Below are positions 18,172-27,899 of a DNA stretch of 37,414 nucleotides, piece after piece. Both the position numbers and the translations under genes were made by a program. Where the stretch lies: assembly GCF_050753365.1 (NCBI RefSeq), contig NZ_JBLZFY010000036.1, positions 1 through 37,414 of the forward strand, given 5' to 3'. The notes under the pieces were generated by a model, which was not told the DNA's origin, ran no database searches, and was given only the letters and a program-made list of their open reading frames with translations. This DNA is from Geminocystis sp050753365 (GTDB taxonomy: Bacteria; Cyanobacteriota; Cyanobacteriia; Cyanobacteriales; Cyanobacteriaceae). Position 1 is the first letter of the stretch. Each line of letters starts with the position of its first letter.

Positions 18172-18739
18172 GGTGAGAGTATATTTTTTTGCATTCAGAT
18201 TCGTTGCTGTTCTAGTTAATAATACCTGAGTTCGACATAAAATTTTCGGTGGTGTAAATCGGAAAGGATAAGGTAATGTTAAGTTATTTAATAAATTGGT
18301 TTTCTCAGGGAATATTAACCCTAAAATTAAAATAGATGATTTAATTAAGAGCATAAACTTTAATTCAAAGTAAGTTTTAAGCTAGGATGTATTTAACTTA
18401 CATTTTTTTCTAATAGTTAAAAATATAGTTAAAAATATAGTTAAAAATACTGATAACTATTGACTAATATGAACTGTTACCTTTTGCCTATCTTTATCAG
18501 TAAACTTTAGATGCGTTATAGCTTATTTTTGTTAAGAAAAGTTGTTTTTTTTTGTTCAAGATGGGATAATTTTTCCAATTTTCTTCAACGGGAACATTAA
18601 TGTATAAAACAATACCAATTTTAGCTAAAACGGGAATTATTGATTGTGTTAAACACTTAATTATTTTTGAAAATTCAGAAATAGTAATAAACTTGATTTA
18701 AAATCAGTCTTAACTTAAATTCTTTGGAAGGGAAAAACT
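18172..18739. other. Intergenic region with short direct repeats
   Basis: This 568-base gap lies between the divergent reductase and response-regulator genes. It holds three direct repeats of TAGTTAAAAATA-like units at 18413-18449 and is otherwise AT-rich. The response-regulator start is preceded by a usable GGAAGGG ribosome-binding site at 18725-18731. I see no RNA gene or further coding sequence; the reading frame extending the reductase upstream into this gap shows no recognisable protein features. Confidence 0.5.
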
Positions 18740-19903
18740 ATGCTAGTCAAAACAGATTTAGTGACACACTTAGAACAAACTTTGAGTACGATCGCCAAAG
18801 AAACTAAAAACGGAGTTTTATTGTGTAAAAACAAGGAAGTTTTAGCAGAAATACATTTTTTTTCGGGAAAATTGGCTTATGCCGTGATGAAAAAGCATAG
18901 GGTAAGACGTTGGAAAAGAGGATTATTAAAGGCAAAAATAGAAGAAAAATTCACTGCAATTTCTTTTAGTAACGATCAGCCCTGGGAATTTGAATTATTG
19001 TACCATGAATTAGGATTAAAAAAAATTGGCATGAGTCAAGTTAAAGAGATGATTCGTTGCGTAACCGAAGAAGTCTTGTTTGAATTACTTGGTTCTGTTA
19101 ATTTAGAATTTGAGTGGCATGATAAGGAAAAAACTCAGTCGGGTTTAGTGTTGGTATTAGCTTTATCTAATCAGGAAGTAGCGTTGATTATTGATAATGC
19201 CAGTAAATTACGCAGTGAATGGGATACTCAAGGTTTAAAAGCAGTAAGTCCTAGTTTAGCACCATTATCGAAAATAGATAACCCGAAGGAATCATTACCT
19301 TTACTAACAGGGTTAGGCGGAAAATTAAGCGTTTGGGATTTAGCTTTGAAAAATAAAAAATCCGTGAATGACTTGATTCGTTTACTTATTCCTTATATTC
19401 GTAAAGGTATTGTTAAGTTTAAAGAGATACCTGATTTACAGTCACCTAATTCTCAGGAAGTCAAAACTCCTGCTGTAACTTCTCCTCCCAAATCCTCCTC
19501 ACCGCCGTCAACTGTGACGGAAAATACATCTAAGACAAAGGGGATTTTAATTGCTTGTATTGATGATAGCCCAGTGGTAGCTCATAATATCAAAAAAATC
19601 TTGACTCCTAAAGGTTATGATATATTAGCGATACCTGAACCAATGCACGGTTTTGCTCAACTGATTGAACATCAACCTCAATTAATTCTGTTAGATATTA
19701 ATATGCCTAATGCTAATGGTTATAGTGTTTGTCAGTTTTTGCGCAATTCTCCCGTGTTTGAGAAAACCCCCATTATTATTTTAACAGGGCAAGATACCAA
19801 TATCGATCGAGCTAGGGCAAAATTAGTTGGTGCGACAGACTTTGTTGCTAAACCCCCCGAAGCAGAAGTTTTACTCTCCCTCATTAAAAAATATCTTTCT
19901 TAA
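18740..19903 (+). CDS. Response regulator with N-terminal PATAN-like domain
   Basis: The 387-residue protein has a C-terminal receiver domain (about 268-387) with acidic pocket D275/D276, phosphoacceptor D319 in LLDINMPNANG and the conserved lysine K371 in VAKPP. The first 230 residues resemble the PATAN/DUF4388-type domain found in cyanobacterial PatA-like regulators of phototaxis and motility (for example around PixG and PilG), a domain thought to mediate protein-protein contacts. A proline/serine-rich linker (about 240-262) joins the halves. There is no DNA-binding domain. No histidine kinase is adjacent, so the partner is unknown. Directly downstream lies the scar of a methyltransferase gene. 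Confidence 0.85.
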   Translation: MLVKTDLVTHLEQTLSTIAKETKNGVLLCKNKEVLAEIHFFSGKLAYAVMKKHRVRRWKRGLLKAKIEEKFTAISFSNDQPWEFELLYHELGLKKIGMSQVKEMIRCVTEEVLFELLGSVNLEFEWHDKEKTQSGLVLVLALSNQEVALIIDNASKLRSEWDTQGLKAVSPSLAPLSKIDNPKESLPLLTGLGGKLSVWDLALKNKKSVNDLIRLLIPYIRKGIVKFKEIPDLQSPNSQEVKTPAVTSPPKSSSPPSTVTENTSKTKGILIACIDDSPVVAHNIKKILTPKGYDILAIPEPMHGFAQLIEHQPQLILLDINMPNANGYSVCQFLRNSPVFEKTPIIILTGQDTNIDRARAKLVGATDFVAKPPEAEVLLSLIKKYLS

Positions 19904-19917
19904 GAAAGTTGATTGTA

Positions 19918-19956
19918 ATTCTCGAAATTATCTTCATAATGAAGTTTTTTAATCAT
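19918..19956 (-). pseudogene. 13-codon scar of a third methyltransferase-nuclease copy
   Basis: On the minus strand 19956-19918 reads MIKKLHYEDNFEN, which matches the start MIKKLYYGDNLEI of both intact copies (20072-21742 and 21915-23600). The flanking DNA also matches: the conserved block that follows each intact gene, at 19972-20071 and 21818-21914, lies beside it. The remnant is thus the 5' end of a third tandem unit whose body has been deleted. There is no further coding in this frame. Confidence 0.7.
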
Positions 19957-19971
19957 GAAATACTATTTTTA

Positions 19972-20071
19972 AATGGTAGATTTGTCCATGATATTATCTC
20001 CATTATCTCAGGTTTTTTTCCATGACCCACCCTACAAATTATCAAGGGGTTCTCGATCGAACTTATATAGT
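19972..20071 (-). repeat. Conserved block downstream of methyltransferase copy A
   Basis: This stretch is closely similar to 21818-21914 downstream of copy B. Both contain GTCCATGATATTAT, then CATGACCCACCCTACAAATTA, then TCGATCGAACTTATATAG, the last running into the end of the gene. It shows that the duplicated unit includes about 100 bases of 3' flank. Confidence 0.8.
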
Positions 20072-21742
20072 TTAAATACCATTAATTTCTATTTGTTCAC
20101 CGTTAGTATATGCTTCTTTTTGGGCTTGTTTAAAGGTACTTCTTCCCCAACTTAAATCATAATATTTCGGCGTTTCTTCTCCACTAATTAAACCTTCAAT
20201 ACTAAACACTTGAATCACTGGATATTGTTTGCCATTTCCTGCTTGATAAAATCCCGCCTTTGATGCTTCTTGAATCATGGGTTTTGTCGGTGGAGTAAGG
20301 GTAATAAAAAATCCCATACTCGCTTTATTTGCCTCGATCGTACCCCGTAAATCCCGTATCATAGAGACATTAACATTTTTACCCCCCTTAACACTCACGA
20401 TAATTTTTTTAATGACAGATTCGCTTTTTTCACTATCAAAATCATCGAAATAAATGATACCATCGATACCAGAATCAGCACCTTTTTTCTTCTTTCCTTG
20501 ATAGGGTTGTGCATTGACAAGGGAAATCGCCCACCATTGAAATTGATATGCGTCTCGATTAAATAAATCTATTGCTGAGTCTAAATTATTAGGAGTTCCT
20601 TCTACTTCAAAAAAGTCAGTTTTTTTCTTGATTAAGTCTTCAGAATTATCTAAATATTTATCAGAAAAAGCATCCCTTAAACGTTTCTCAATGAGGGAAA
20701 TTGCTAAGTGAGTAATGTCAATACCAATCCATTGTCGATTTAATTTTTCAGAAGCATGAACTGCTGTACCACAACCACAAAAAGGGTCTAAAATTAAGTC
20801 ATTTTCATTACTACTAATAGAGATAATTCTTTCTAGTAATTTTAATGGTTTTTGGGTAGGATAACCTAACCTTTCTTTGTGTGAACCGTGCAAATGTTCT
20901 ATATCATCCCAATTATCGGTTATGGGTTGCCCTTGCATTTCATCTAAATATCTTTTTAAACGAGGTACTGCACCCTTTTTACTTTGAACAATAATACCAT
21001 CTTGATATGCTTTTTCCATTCTTTCTTTTGTCCATCGCCAAACCCGTTTTACTCCTAAAAATTCATAGGTTAAATTAGGTCGATCGGGGTTAGGATTAGT
21101 TAAATCACCTAAGCGATAACGTCTCCCATTTTCGTCAATATAACGATAAAATTTATCTAAATATTCTTGATTATGTTCACCATAAATTTTATGAAAAGTA
21201 AAGTTATTTGTTTTTGTATATCTTAAAATAACATCTCGACAATTAGAAAAGTTATTTTTTGTCTGACTTTTAGGTTGCGATCGTTTCCAAGAGATTTCAT
21301 TTCTAAAGTTTTTAGGCTCAAAAATAATGTCTAAAATCATCTTTAAATAATGGGATGCGGTAGGATCACAATGAAGATATAAACTACCTGTTGGCTTTAA
21401 AACTCGATATAATTCTACTAACCTAATTGCCATCATCGCTAAGTAGGCAGAAAGGGAATTTTTCCCTAAAGTTCGCACTAATAAATCTAATAATTCCGCT
21501 AAATCTCCTCTAATTTGTTTCAAATCTTGGATACATCTTTCTGATTCAATATTCCATGTCCAAGTATCTTCAAAAGCCGTAATTTGTGCGGTGGATTTTT
21601 CTCCTTTTGGACTGTTAAAAATAACGTTATAATTTACTTGAGAATTGAAGGGGGGATCGAGATAGATTAAATCAATAATTTCATCGTCAATATGATTTCT
21701 TAATATCTCTAAATTATCTCCATAATAAAGTTTTTTAATCAT
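20072..21742 (-). CDS. DNA methyltransferase fused to Mrr-like nuclease domain, copy A
   Basis: This 556-residue protein is a beta-class DNA N6-adenine or N4-cytosine methyltransferase with a C-terminal PD-(D/E)XK-type domain. Motif IV (catalytic) is YLDPPFNS, with D29-P30-P31-F32; motif I (SAM binding) comes late, DPFCGCGT at 319-326, which defines the beta order. Residues 151-292 between them should be the target-recognition region. Residues 415-500 carry KKGADSGIDGIIYFDD (D427) and IIVSVKGGKNV (S450-V451-K452), an Mrr-like nuclease pattern in which the usual Q/E before K is Ser. A single-chain restriction-modification enzyme is possible, though the Ser raises doubt about cutting. Identical to copy B over residues 1-150 with a few substitutions, and nearly so after 293. 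Confidence 0.85.
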   Translation of the reverse strand: MIKKLYYGDNLEILRNHIDDEIIDLIYLDPPFNSQVNYNVIFNSPKGEKSTAQITAFEDTWTWNIESERCIQDLKQIRGDLAELLDLLVRTLGKNSLSAYLAMMAIRLVELYRVLKPTGSLYLHCDPTASHYLKMILDIIFEPKNFRNEISWKRSQPKSQTKNNFSNCRDVILRYTKTNNFTFHKIYGEHNQEYLDKFYRYIDENGRRYRLGDLTNPNPDRPNLTYEFLGVKRVWRWTKERMEKAYQDGIIVQSKKGAVPRLKRYLDEMQGQPITDNWDDIEHLHGSHKERLGYPTQKPLKLLERIISISSNENDLILDPFCGCGTAVHASEKLNRQWIGIDITHLAISLIEKRLRDAFSDKYLDNSEDLIKKKTDFFEVEGTPNNLDSAIDLFNRDAYQFQWWAISLVNAQPYQGKKKKGADSGIDGIIYFDDFDSEKSESVIKKIIVSVKGGKNVNVSMIRDLRGTIEANKASMGFFITLTPPTKPMIQEASKAGFYQAGNGKQYPVIQVFSIEGLISGEETPKYYDLSWGRSTFKQAQKEAYTNGEQIEINGI

Positions 21743-21817
21743 AAAATGTTATCTTGATTTTCCTAACAAATATTATTTATCATACCACATAAATTAATTA
21801 ATTTTCGCTCGACTAAT

Positions 21818-21914
21818 AATGGTGGGTCTGTCCATGATATTATGTCTATTATCTCTGATTTTCTCCATGACCCACCCTACAAATTATCATGGGATTCGAT
21901 CGAACTTATATAGT
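21818..21914 (-). repeat. Conserved block downstream of methyltransferase copy B, with long hairpin
   Basis: This is the counterpart of 19972-20071. GGTGGGTC at 21821-21828 pairs with GACCCACC at 21869-21876, so the transcript can form a long stem-loop. It may act as terminator or processing site for copy B. Confidence 0.7.
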
Positions 21915-23600
21915 TTAAATACCATTAATTTCTATTTGTTCACCGTTAGTATATGCTTCTTTTTGGGCTTGTTTAAAGGTACTTCTTCCCCAACTTAAAT
22001 CATAATATTTCGGCGTTTCTTCTCCACTAATTAAACCTTCAATACTAAACACTTGAATCACTGGATATTGTTTGCCATTTCCTGCTTGATAAAATCCCGC
22101 CTTTGATGCTTCTTGAATCATCGGTTTTGTGGGAGGAGTGAGAGTAATAAAAAATCCCATACTTGCTTTATTTGCCTCGATCGTACCCCGTAAATCCCGT
22201 ATCATTGATACATTAACATTTTTACCGCCCTTAACACTCACGATAATTTTTTTGATGACAGATTCGCTTTTTTGACTATCAAAATCATCAAAATAAATAA
22301 TACCATCGATACCAGAATCAGCACCTTTTTTTTTCTTTCCTTGATAGGGTTGTGCATTAACAAGAGAAATTGCCCACCATTGAAATTGATAAGCGTCTCG
22401 GTTAAATAAATCTAAAGCTGATTCTAAATTATTAGGAGTTCCTTCTACTTCAAAAAAGTCTGTTTTTTTCTTGATTAAGTCTTCTGAATTATCTAAATAT
22501 TTATCAGAAAAAGCATCCCTTAAACGTTTCTCAATGAGGGAAATTGCTAAGTGAGTAATGTCAATACCAATCCATTGTCGATTTAATTTTTCAGAAGCAT
22601 GAACTGCTGTACCACAACCACAAAAAGGGTCTAAAATTAAGTCATTTTCATTACTACTAATAGAGATAATTCTTTCTAATAATTGTCGTGGTTTTTGGGT
22701 AGGATAACCTAAAGATTCTTTTGAATTGGAAGAAATTAAAGGTATATCAATCCAAGTATCATTTAACGGTACTCCTTGATTTTCTTCTAAATAATATTTC
22801 AAATTAGGAATACCATTTTTAGAAAAAACAATCAAATTTTGTCGATCGTATTCTTCTAATTTATCAGGTATTGTTACCCAGTGCATTCCAGATTTTCCTT
22901 GAGTATTAGGATTAATTTCTCGCCAAATTTTACCTGTTTCACCATTTCTTTTACCACTCACTAATAACGGTACTAAACGATATTTTCCTTTCTCATCTTC
23001 ATAGCGATAATTTTCTAAAGATGCCTTTGATAATTCTTTATATTGTAAGTTAAAAATATAATTATCTGACTTACTATAGAATAAGATAATATCATGGGCT
23101 TTCCGAAGATTTCTACTAATAGAAGAACGATTTTTACTCCTTTCCCAAACTATCTCATTTCTAAAGTTTTTAGGCTCAAAAATAATGTCTAAAATCATCT
23201 TTAAATAATGACTTGCGGTGGGATCACAATGAAGGTATAAACTACCTGTTGACTTTAATACTCGATGTAATTCTACTAACCTAATTGCCATCATTGCTAA
23301 GTAAGCTGAAAGGGAATTTTTCCCTAAAGTTCGCACTAATAAATCTAATAATTCGGCTAAATCTCCCCTTATTTGTTTCAAATCTTGGATACATCTTTCT
23401 GATTCAATGTTCCATGTCCAAGTATCCTCAAAAGCGGTAATTTGTGCGGTGGATTTTTCTCCTTTTGGACTGTTAAAAATAACGTTATAATTTACTTGAG
23501 AATTGAAGGGGGGATCGAGATAGATTAAATCAATAATTTCATCGTCAATATGATTTCTTAATATCTCTAAATTATCTCCATAATAAAGTTTTTTAATCAT
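21915..23600 (-). CDS. DNA methyltransferase fused to Mrr-like nuclease domain, copy B
   Basis: This 561-residue paralogue has the same architecture as copy A: DPPF at 29-32, central target-recognition region, DPFCGCGT and the Mrr-like KKGADSGIDG/VSVKGG pattern. The outer parts differ from copy A at only a handful of residues (for example H for Y and S for P near 112-117). The central segment from residue 151 to about 297 is unrelated in detail (WERSKNRSSISRNLRKAHDI against WKRSQPKSQTKNNFSNCRDV). The sequence specificity should therefore differ. The two genes are 172 bases apart in the same orientation and copy B is upstream. Homologous recombination between their flanks could fuse, delete or reshuffle specificity. 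Confidence 0.85.
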   Translation of the reverse strand: MIKKLYYGDNLEILRNHIDDEIIDLIYLDPPFNSQVNYNVIFNSPKGEKSTAQITAFEDTWTWNIESERCIQDLKQIRGDLAELLDLLVRTLGKNSLSAYLAMMAIRLVELHRVLKSTGSLYLHCDPTASHYLKMILDIIFEPKNFRNEIVWERSKNRSSISRNLRKAHDIILFYSKSDNYIFNLQYKELSKASLENYRYEDEKGKYRLVPLLVSGKRNGETGKIWREINPNTQGKSGMHWVTIPDKLEEYDRQNLIVFSKNGIPNLKYYLEENQGVPLNDTWIDIPLISSNSKESLGYPTQKPRQLLERIISISSNENDLILDPFCGCGTAVHASEKLNRQWIGIDITHLAISLIEKRLRDAFSDKYLDNSEDLIKKKTDFFEVEGTPNNLESALDLFNRDAYQFQWWAISLVNAQPYQGKKKKGADSGIDGIIYFDDFDSQKSESVIKKIIVSVKGGKNVNVSMIRDLRGTIEANKASMGFFITLTPPTKPMIQEASKAGFYQAGNGKQYPVIQVFSIEGLISGEETPKYYDLSWGRSTFKQAQKEAYTNGEQIEINGI

Positions 23601-23725
23601 TTTAATATCTTTTTAATTTTAGCTAACATTTAATATCCTAACGTGCAATAGTTGATTTCTTGTTTGTGTGAGGGTATAGGTTTTCATCATGTCAAAAATT
23701 GACTATTTTGTACAATAGACTTCTA

Positions 23726-23805
23726 CAGAAATTATGATTTTATCACCGTAGAACAGGCATCTTGCCAGAAATTATGATTTTATCACCGTAGAACAGGCAT
23801 CTTGC
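23726..23805 (+). repeat. 40-bp unit tandemly duplicated, ending in a dispersed hairpin repeat
   Basis: Two exact head-to-tail copies of a 40-base unit lie here (23726-23765 and 23766-23805). The second runs on into ACAGGCATCTTGCCTGT (23793-23809), a hairpin with a 7-base stem. The reverse complement of this hairpin occurs at 27802-27818, so it is a dispersed repeat. Confidence 0.85.
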
Positions 23806-23893
23806 CTGTATTTTTGAGGATTTCTAATATGTCAAAGTATATCACATTGTTAATTAATTTGTAATAAGGTTTTTAACCCTTAATTTTCGATTG

Positions 23894-23921
23894 TTGATAT
23901 AAATTGAAAGAAAACTATAGT
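23894..23921 (+). promoter_or_regulatory. Candidate groEL promoter
   Basis: TTGATA at 23894-23899 and TATAGT at 23916-23921 are separated by 16 bases and lie about 50 bases upstream of CIRCE. Transcription from here would put CIRCE in the 5' untranslated region. The match is by eye and other promoters are possible in such AT-rich DNA. Confidence 0.35.
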
Positions 23922-23971
23922 TTATGATTTACCATTGATAATTTTCTATGGAAAAGGTACTGATAACCGTA

Positions 23972-23998
23972 TTAGCACTCAGTGCCTAAGAGTGCTAA
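23972..23998 (+). promoter_or_regulatory. CIRCE operator (HrcA binding site)
   Basis: TTAGCACTC, nine bases, GAGTGCTAA is a perfect match to the CIRCE consensus. It lies 40 bases upstream of groEL, so HrcA should repress the gene in the absence of heat or unfolded-protein stress. Confidence 0.97.
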
Positions 23999-24038
23999 AT
24001 TTATATATGGTGAATCAATATCTTAAATTAAAATATAT

Positions 24039-25712
<1,674 letters not shown>

Positions 25713-25724
25713 TCCATACTTGTA

Positions 25725-25743
25725 AGGTGGGCAATACCCACCT
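25725..25743 (+). repeat. Hairpin after groEL
   Basis: AGGTGGG and CCCACCT (7-base stem, loop CAATA) form a perfect hairpin 12 bases after the groEL stop. A similar GTGGGCAATGCCCAC lies at 31191-31205, so it is a dispersed stem-loop and may stabilise the mRNA end. Confidence 0.6.
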
Positions 25744-25863
25744 CCCTTTGACAAAAAAAGATGAAAACGAGACAGAAAGACAAGAATAGAACTTATGTAT
25801 TGAAAAATAACTAAAAAACTGAATACTTGTTTCCTTGAAAATGGTTGAAGTATCTAAGTTTGG

Positions 25864-25888
25864 GAGGCTTAATAGCCTCTTTTTTTTT
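25864..25888 (+). terminator. Intrinsic terminator of groEL
   Basis: GAGGCT-TAAT-AGCCTC forms a perfect 6-base stem followed by nine T (25880-25888). It lies 151 bases after groEL and 25 bases before CRISPR array 1, so it prevents read-through of groEL transcription into the array as antisense RNA. Confidence 0.9.
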
Positions 25889-25913
25889 GTCTGTGAAAAT
25901 AGAATTATAAAGA

Positions 25914-26258
25914 GTTTCCGTCCCCTTACGGGGTAAAGATGGAGTTTAACTTTCTTGATGATCAAGCAATCATTAAAGACTATGAAGTTTCCGTCCCCTT
26001 ACGGGGTAAAGATGGAGTTTAACGATGGGAGTTATCCTGATTGAGCGTGATTCGCTTGAGATAGGTTTCCGTCCCCTTACGGGGTAAAGATGGAGTTTAA
26101 CTACGAGGACTTGAGAGCAATCATTCACGAAAAAGAAGGCAGTTTCCGTCCCCTTACGGGGTAAAGATGGAGTTTAACTAGGAAAATATATCTTAGGCTT
26201 GTCTGATAATGATGTAGAAGCGTTTCCGTCCCCTTACGGGGTAAAGATGGAGTTTAAC
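25914..26258 (-). CRISPR. CRISPR array 1: five repeats, four spacers
   Basis: Five identical 37-base repeats lie at 25914-25950, 25987-26023, 26065-26101, 26142-26178 and 26222-26258. The spacers are 36, 41, 40 and 43 bases, the variable lengths usual for type III. Transcription should run on the minus strand, because the leader is on the right and the repeat then starts GTTAAACTCC, has a CCCC-GTAA-GGGG hairpin and ends GGGGACGGAAAC, the GAAAC end typical of such repeats. In this orientation the repeat is close to the CRISPR2 repeat of Synechocystis plasmid pSYSA, as I remember it. Cas6 should cut at the base of the hairpin. Confidence 0.98.
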
Positions 26259-26375
26259 CCTACCCTTGGAAACCGTTGCCCTACCTTGCTTGTACAAGAT
26301 GTCTGCGAGAAACTACAGTTTCATGCTTAACATTTCTTAACATTATTAAGTTGTCAAGGTAAAAAAGCTATTTCT
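26259..26375 (-). promoter_or_regulatory. CRISPR leader of array 1
   Basis: This 117-base stretch differs from the leader of array 2 (37298-37414) at only two positions, which marks it as the functional leader. On the minus strand a TTGACA (-35-like, 26352-26357) lies in it. It contains two dyads, the perfect palindrome CTTGTACAAG (26289-26298) and GAAACT-AC-AGTTTC (26309-26322), near the first repeat. These are possible binding sites for integration or regulatory factors. Confidence 0.85.
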
Positions 26376-26514
26376 AGGACAAAAACTGAAATTAAGTCTA
26401 ATATCAGAGTGAATCTGCGTAAAAAAAATAACTTATCTTGTTTTTAGTCTTTAAAACTCTCTGTTACTATATTTACCTAACTGCGACAAATTTACAAGTC
26501 AACTTAACATTTCT

Positions 26515-26805
26515 TTACAAAATTAGGTAGTCGGGAGATTCATAGGGGGGGTTATCTTTGACTCCATAAATTTTTGTTTTTTGCTTTGCTGAGGCATCTA
26601 GGGGATAAATCCGCAGACTATCCTCCTGTAAATTCAAGACTTTTAACCATCGAGTTGAGAGGAGATGTTCTAATTTTTTTGTATCTAAAGGGCATTCAAA
26701 CACGGAATATTGTACTCTTTCGCAGTGTTGCTCTAATAATTTCGCCAGTTGAGTACGTCTTTTGTCGTCTCGTACGTCATAACAAATTAGCCAAAGTTTA
26801 ATCAT
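26515..26805 (-). CDS. cas2: CRISPR adaptation nuclease Cas2
   Basis: Cas2 is the small dimer around which Cas1 assembles to insert new spacers. The 96-residue protein has the ferredoxin-like start IKLWLICYDVRDDKRRTQLAKLL with the conserved aspartate in CYDV, followed by CERVQYSVFECPL and DSLRIYPLD. I place the start at the ATG at 26805; a TTG at 26814 would add three residues. It lies on the minus strand, upstream of the leader of array 1. Its usual partner gene cas1 is only a fragment here, on the far side of a toxin-antitoxin pair. Confidence 0.95.
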   Translation of the reverse strand: MIKLWLICYDVRDDKRRTQLAKLLEQHCERVQYSVFECPLDTKKLEHLLSTRWLKVLNLQEDSLRIYPLDASAKQKTKIYGVKDNPPYESPDYLIL

Positions 26806-26835
26806 GTTTAACAAAAGTTACATAAAATAGAATTG

Positions 26836-27228
26836 TTATTCACCTATTTGCTCACTTTCTTTTATAAACCACTGTTGTAATTTTTTCTCAGTAATTATTC
26901 CACTAGCTAAGGCTTTGATTATGTTTACTACTTCTATTTCAGAGGCTTTGAATTGATAACCATTGAGCATTAGAAAGGTAACACCAGCAATAAAACCAGT
27001 TCTTTTATTACCATCGATAAAAGGATGATTTTTAACTATGCTAAAGGTATAAATAGAAGCTAGGAAAGGAATATTCGTAATTTGATGGTAGTGATATTGA
27101 TTTTGTGGACGCATTAAAGCTGACTCTAGTAAACCCTTATCCCTTATGCCATCCGCCCCTCCATGTTCGCTGATTTGCTCTTGGTGAATGGCTATAACTA
27201 AACGCACTGATAACCAATGAATTTTCAT
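26836..27228 (-). CDS. doc: Doc/Fic-family toxin (death on curing)
   Basis: This 130-residue protein has the Fic-fold signature HPFIDGNKRTG (H68 to G78), the form found in Doc. Doc toxins phosphorylate elongation factor EF-Tu and stop translation until the partner antitoxin binds. HQEQISEHGGADGIRDKGLL near the N-terminus is typical of the family. The start codon overlaps the stop region of the AbrB-like antitoxin gene by four bases, so the two are translationally coupled. The pair sits between a broken cas1 and cas2. Confidence 0.92.
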   Translation of the reverse strand: MKIHWLSVRLVIAIHQEQISEHGGADGIRDKGLLESALMRPQNQYHYHQITNIPFLASIYTFSIVKNHPFIDGNKRTGFIAGVTFLMLNGYQFKASEIEVVNIIKALASGIITEKKLQQWFIKESEQIGE

Positions 27229-27449
27229 TTTGCTAACTCTCGTAAGGCGTTGCGATATTGTTTCATTACCTCTCGTGCAGTTTCCATTTCTTGTTCAAAC
27301 TCAGGATTATAGGGGGTAATTTCAAAGCCGTTGGAGGTAGGAGTCAGATAAAGATTATCCCCTTTTTCGATGTGCATTTTTGCTAATACTTCTTTGGGTA
27401 AAACAATCCCCGTAGAATTGCCGACGGTAGTTACTTTTAGCTTAAACAT
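27225..27449 (-). CDS. AbrB/MazE-type antitoxin
   Basis: This 74-residue protein has a SpoVT-AbrB swapped-hairpin DNA-binding domain: TTVGNSTGIVLPKEVLAKM, then KGDNLYLTPTSNGFEITPY, followed by a helical, charged C-terminus that should wrap around the toxin. As in other modules it should repress its own promoter and neutralise the Doc-like protein encoded just downstream (four-base overlap). Confidence 0.9.
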   Translation of the reverse strand: MFKLKVTTVGNSTGIVLPKEVLAKMHIEKGDNLYLTPTSNGFEITPYNPEFEQEMETAREVMKQYRNALRELAK

Positions 27450-27508
27450 TGTCTTATTTAATCTTAGTTATAATTAATATTGTAATGTAATAAATAGGTA
27501 GTTTACTG

Positions 27509-27795
27509 TTATTTAACAAAAAAAGGTTCATAATCTAAACTTGATTCTAGTAAACATCGGGCTAACATTCGGGCTTGTTCGAGAAATATTTGATTGAGTT
27601 TCAGTTTACGATTTTGAGGAGGATATAATAAGTATTGGTTCATCCTTTCTTCTAATTCTCGTAATAATAATTTTTTGGCGGTAATGCCTAGCCAGATTCC
27701 CTCTCCATCAGGGGAAGGTTGAAAATCAGCTATGTCTAAGGAGTGAGAACTATTGTGCGTTTTCGTAGTCTGTTGATTTCGATCGTCAATGCAGG
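27509..27795 (-). pseudogene. cas1: C-terminal fragment of Cas1
   Basis: On the minus strand an open frame of about 95 codons ends at 27509 with no start codon. The part from about 27739 downwards reads LDIADFQPSPDGEGIWLGIT, then LELRELEE-like helix and NQIFLEQARMLARCLLESSL, ending YEPFFVK. The block 'DF...P-G-G-IWL', a helix, then a conserved 'QAR...RCLL...Y.PF' tail is how cyanobacterial Cas1 proteins end. The front two-thirds, with the metal-binding residues, are gone and the frame upstream runs into a hairpin repeat. It probably was an integrase gene that lost its 5' part. The family call is by eye, without a database. Confidence 0.55.
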
Positions 27796-27801
27796 ATAAA
27801 T

Positions 27802-27818
27802 ACAGGCAAGATGCCTGT
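27802..27818 (+). repeat. Dispersed hairpin repeat
   Basis: ACAGGCA-AGA-TGCCTGT is the reverse complement of the hairpin at 23793-23809. It marks the upstream edge of the cas1 fragment. The region 27832-27899 that follows holds another palindromic cyanobacterial-type repeat (CCCCTT-AAATA-AAGGGG at about 27846-27862) and no gene. Confidence 0.7.
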
Positions 27819-27899
27819 TTTACGAATTATGATCCCCCCTAACTCCCCTTAAATAAAGGGGAAACTTAGTTGAAATTTCTCACAAAACAAATAATTTAG

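Larger units (their letters stand above)
23601..24038. other. Intergenic region upstream of groEL
   Basis: This 438-base divergent gap contains, from left to right, the methyltransferase promoter side, a perfect 40-base tandem repeat (23726-23805), a hairpin repeat (23793-23809), the likely groEL promoter and the CIRCE operator. I see no other gene in it. Confidence 0.6.

Noticed and set aside
18172..18354. N-terminal extension of the flavoenzyme, possibly a targeting or membrane segment
   Set aside because: The FAD-binding motif begins five residues after the ATG at 18171; the extension has no resemblance to a heavy-metal-binding domain or a clear signal peptide.
25914..26258. Transcription of array 1 on the plus strand
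   Set aside because: The conserved leader is on the right side, the GAAAC repeat end and the cas genes are on the minus strand, and array 2 shows the degenerate repeat on its left end.
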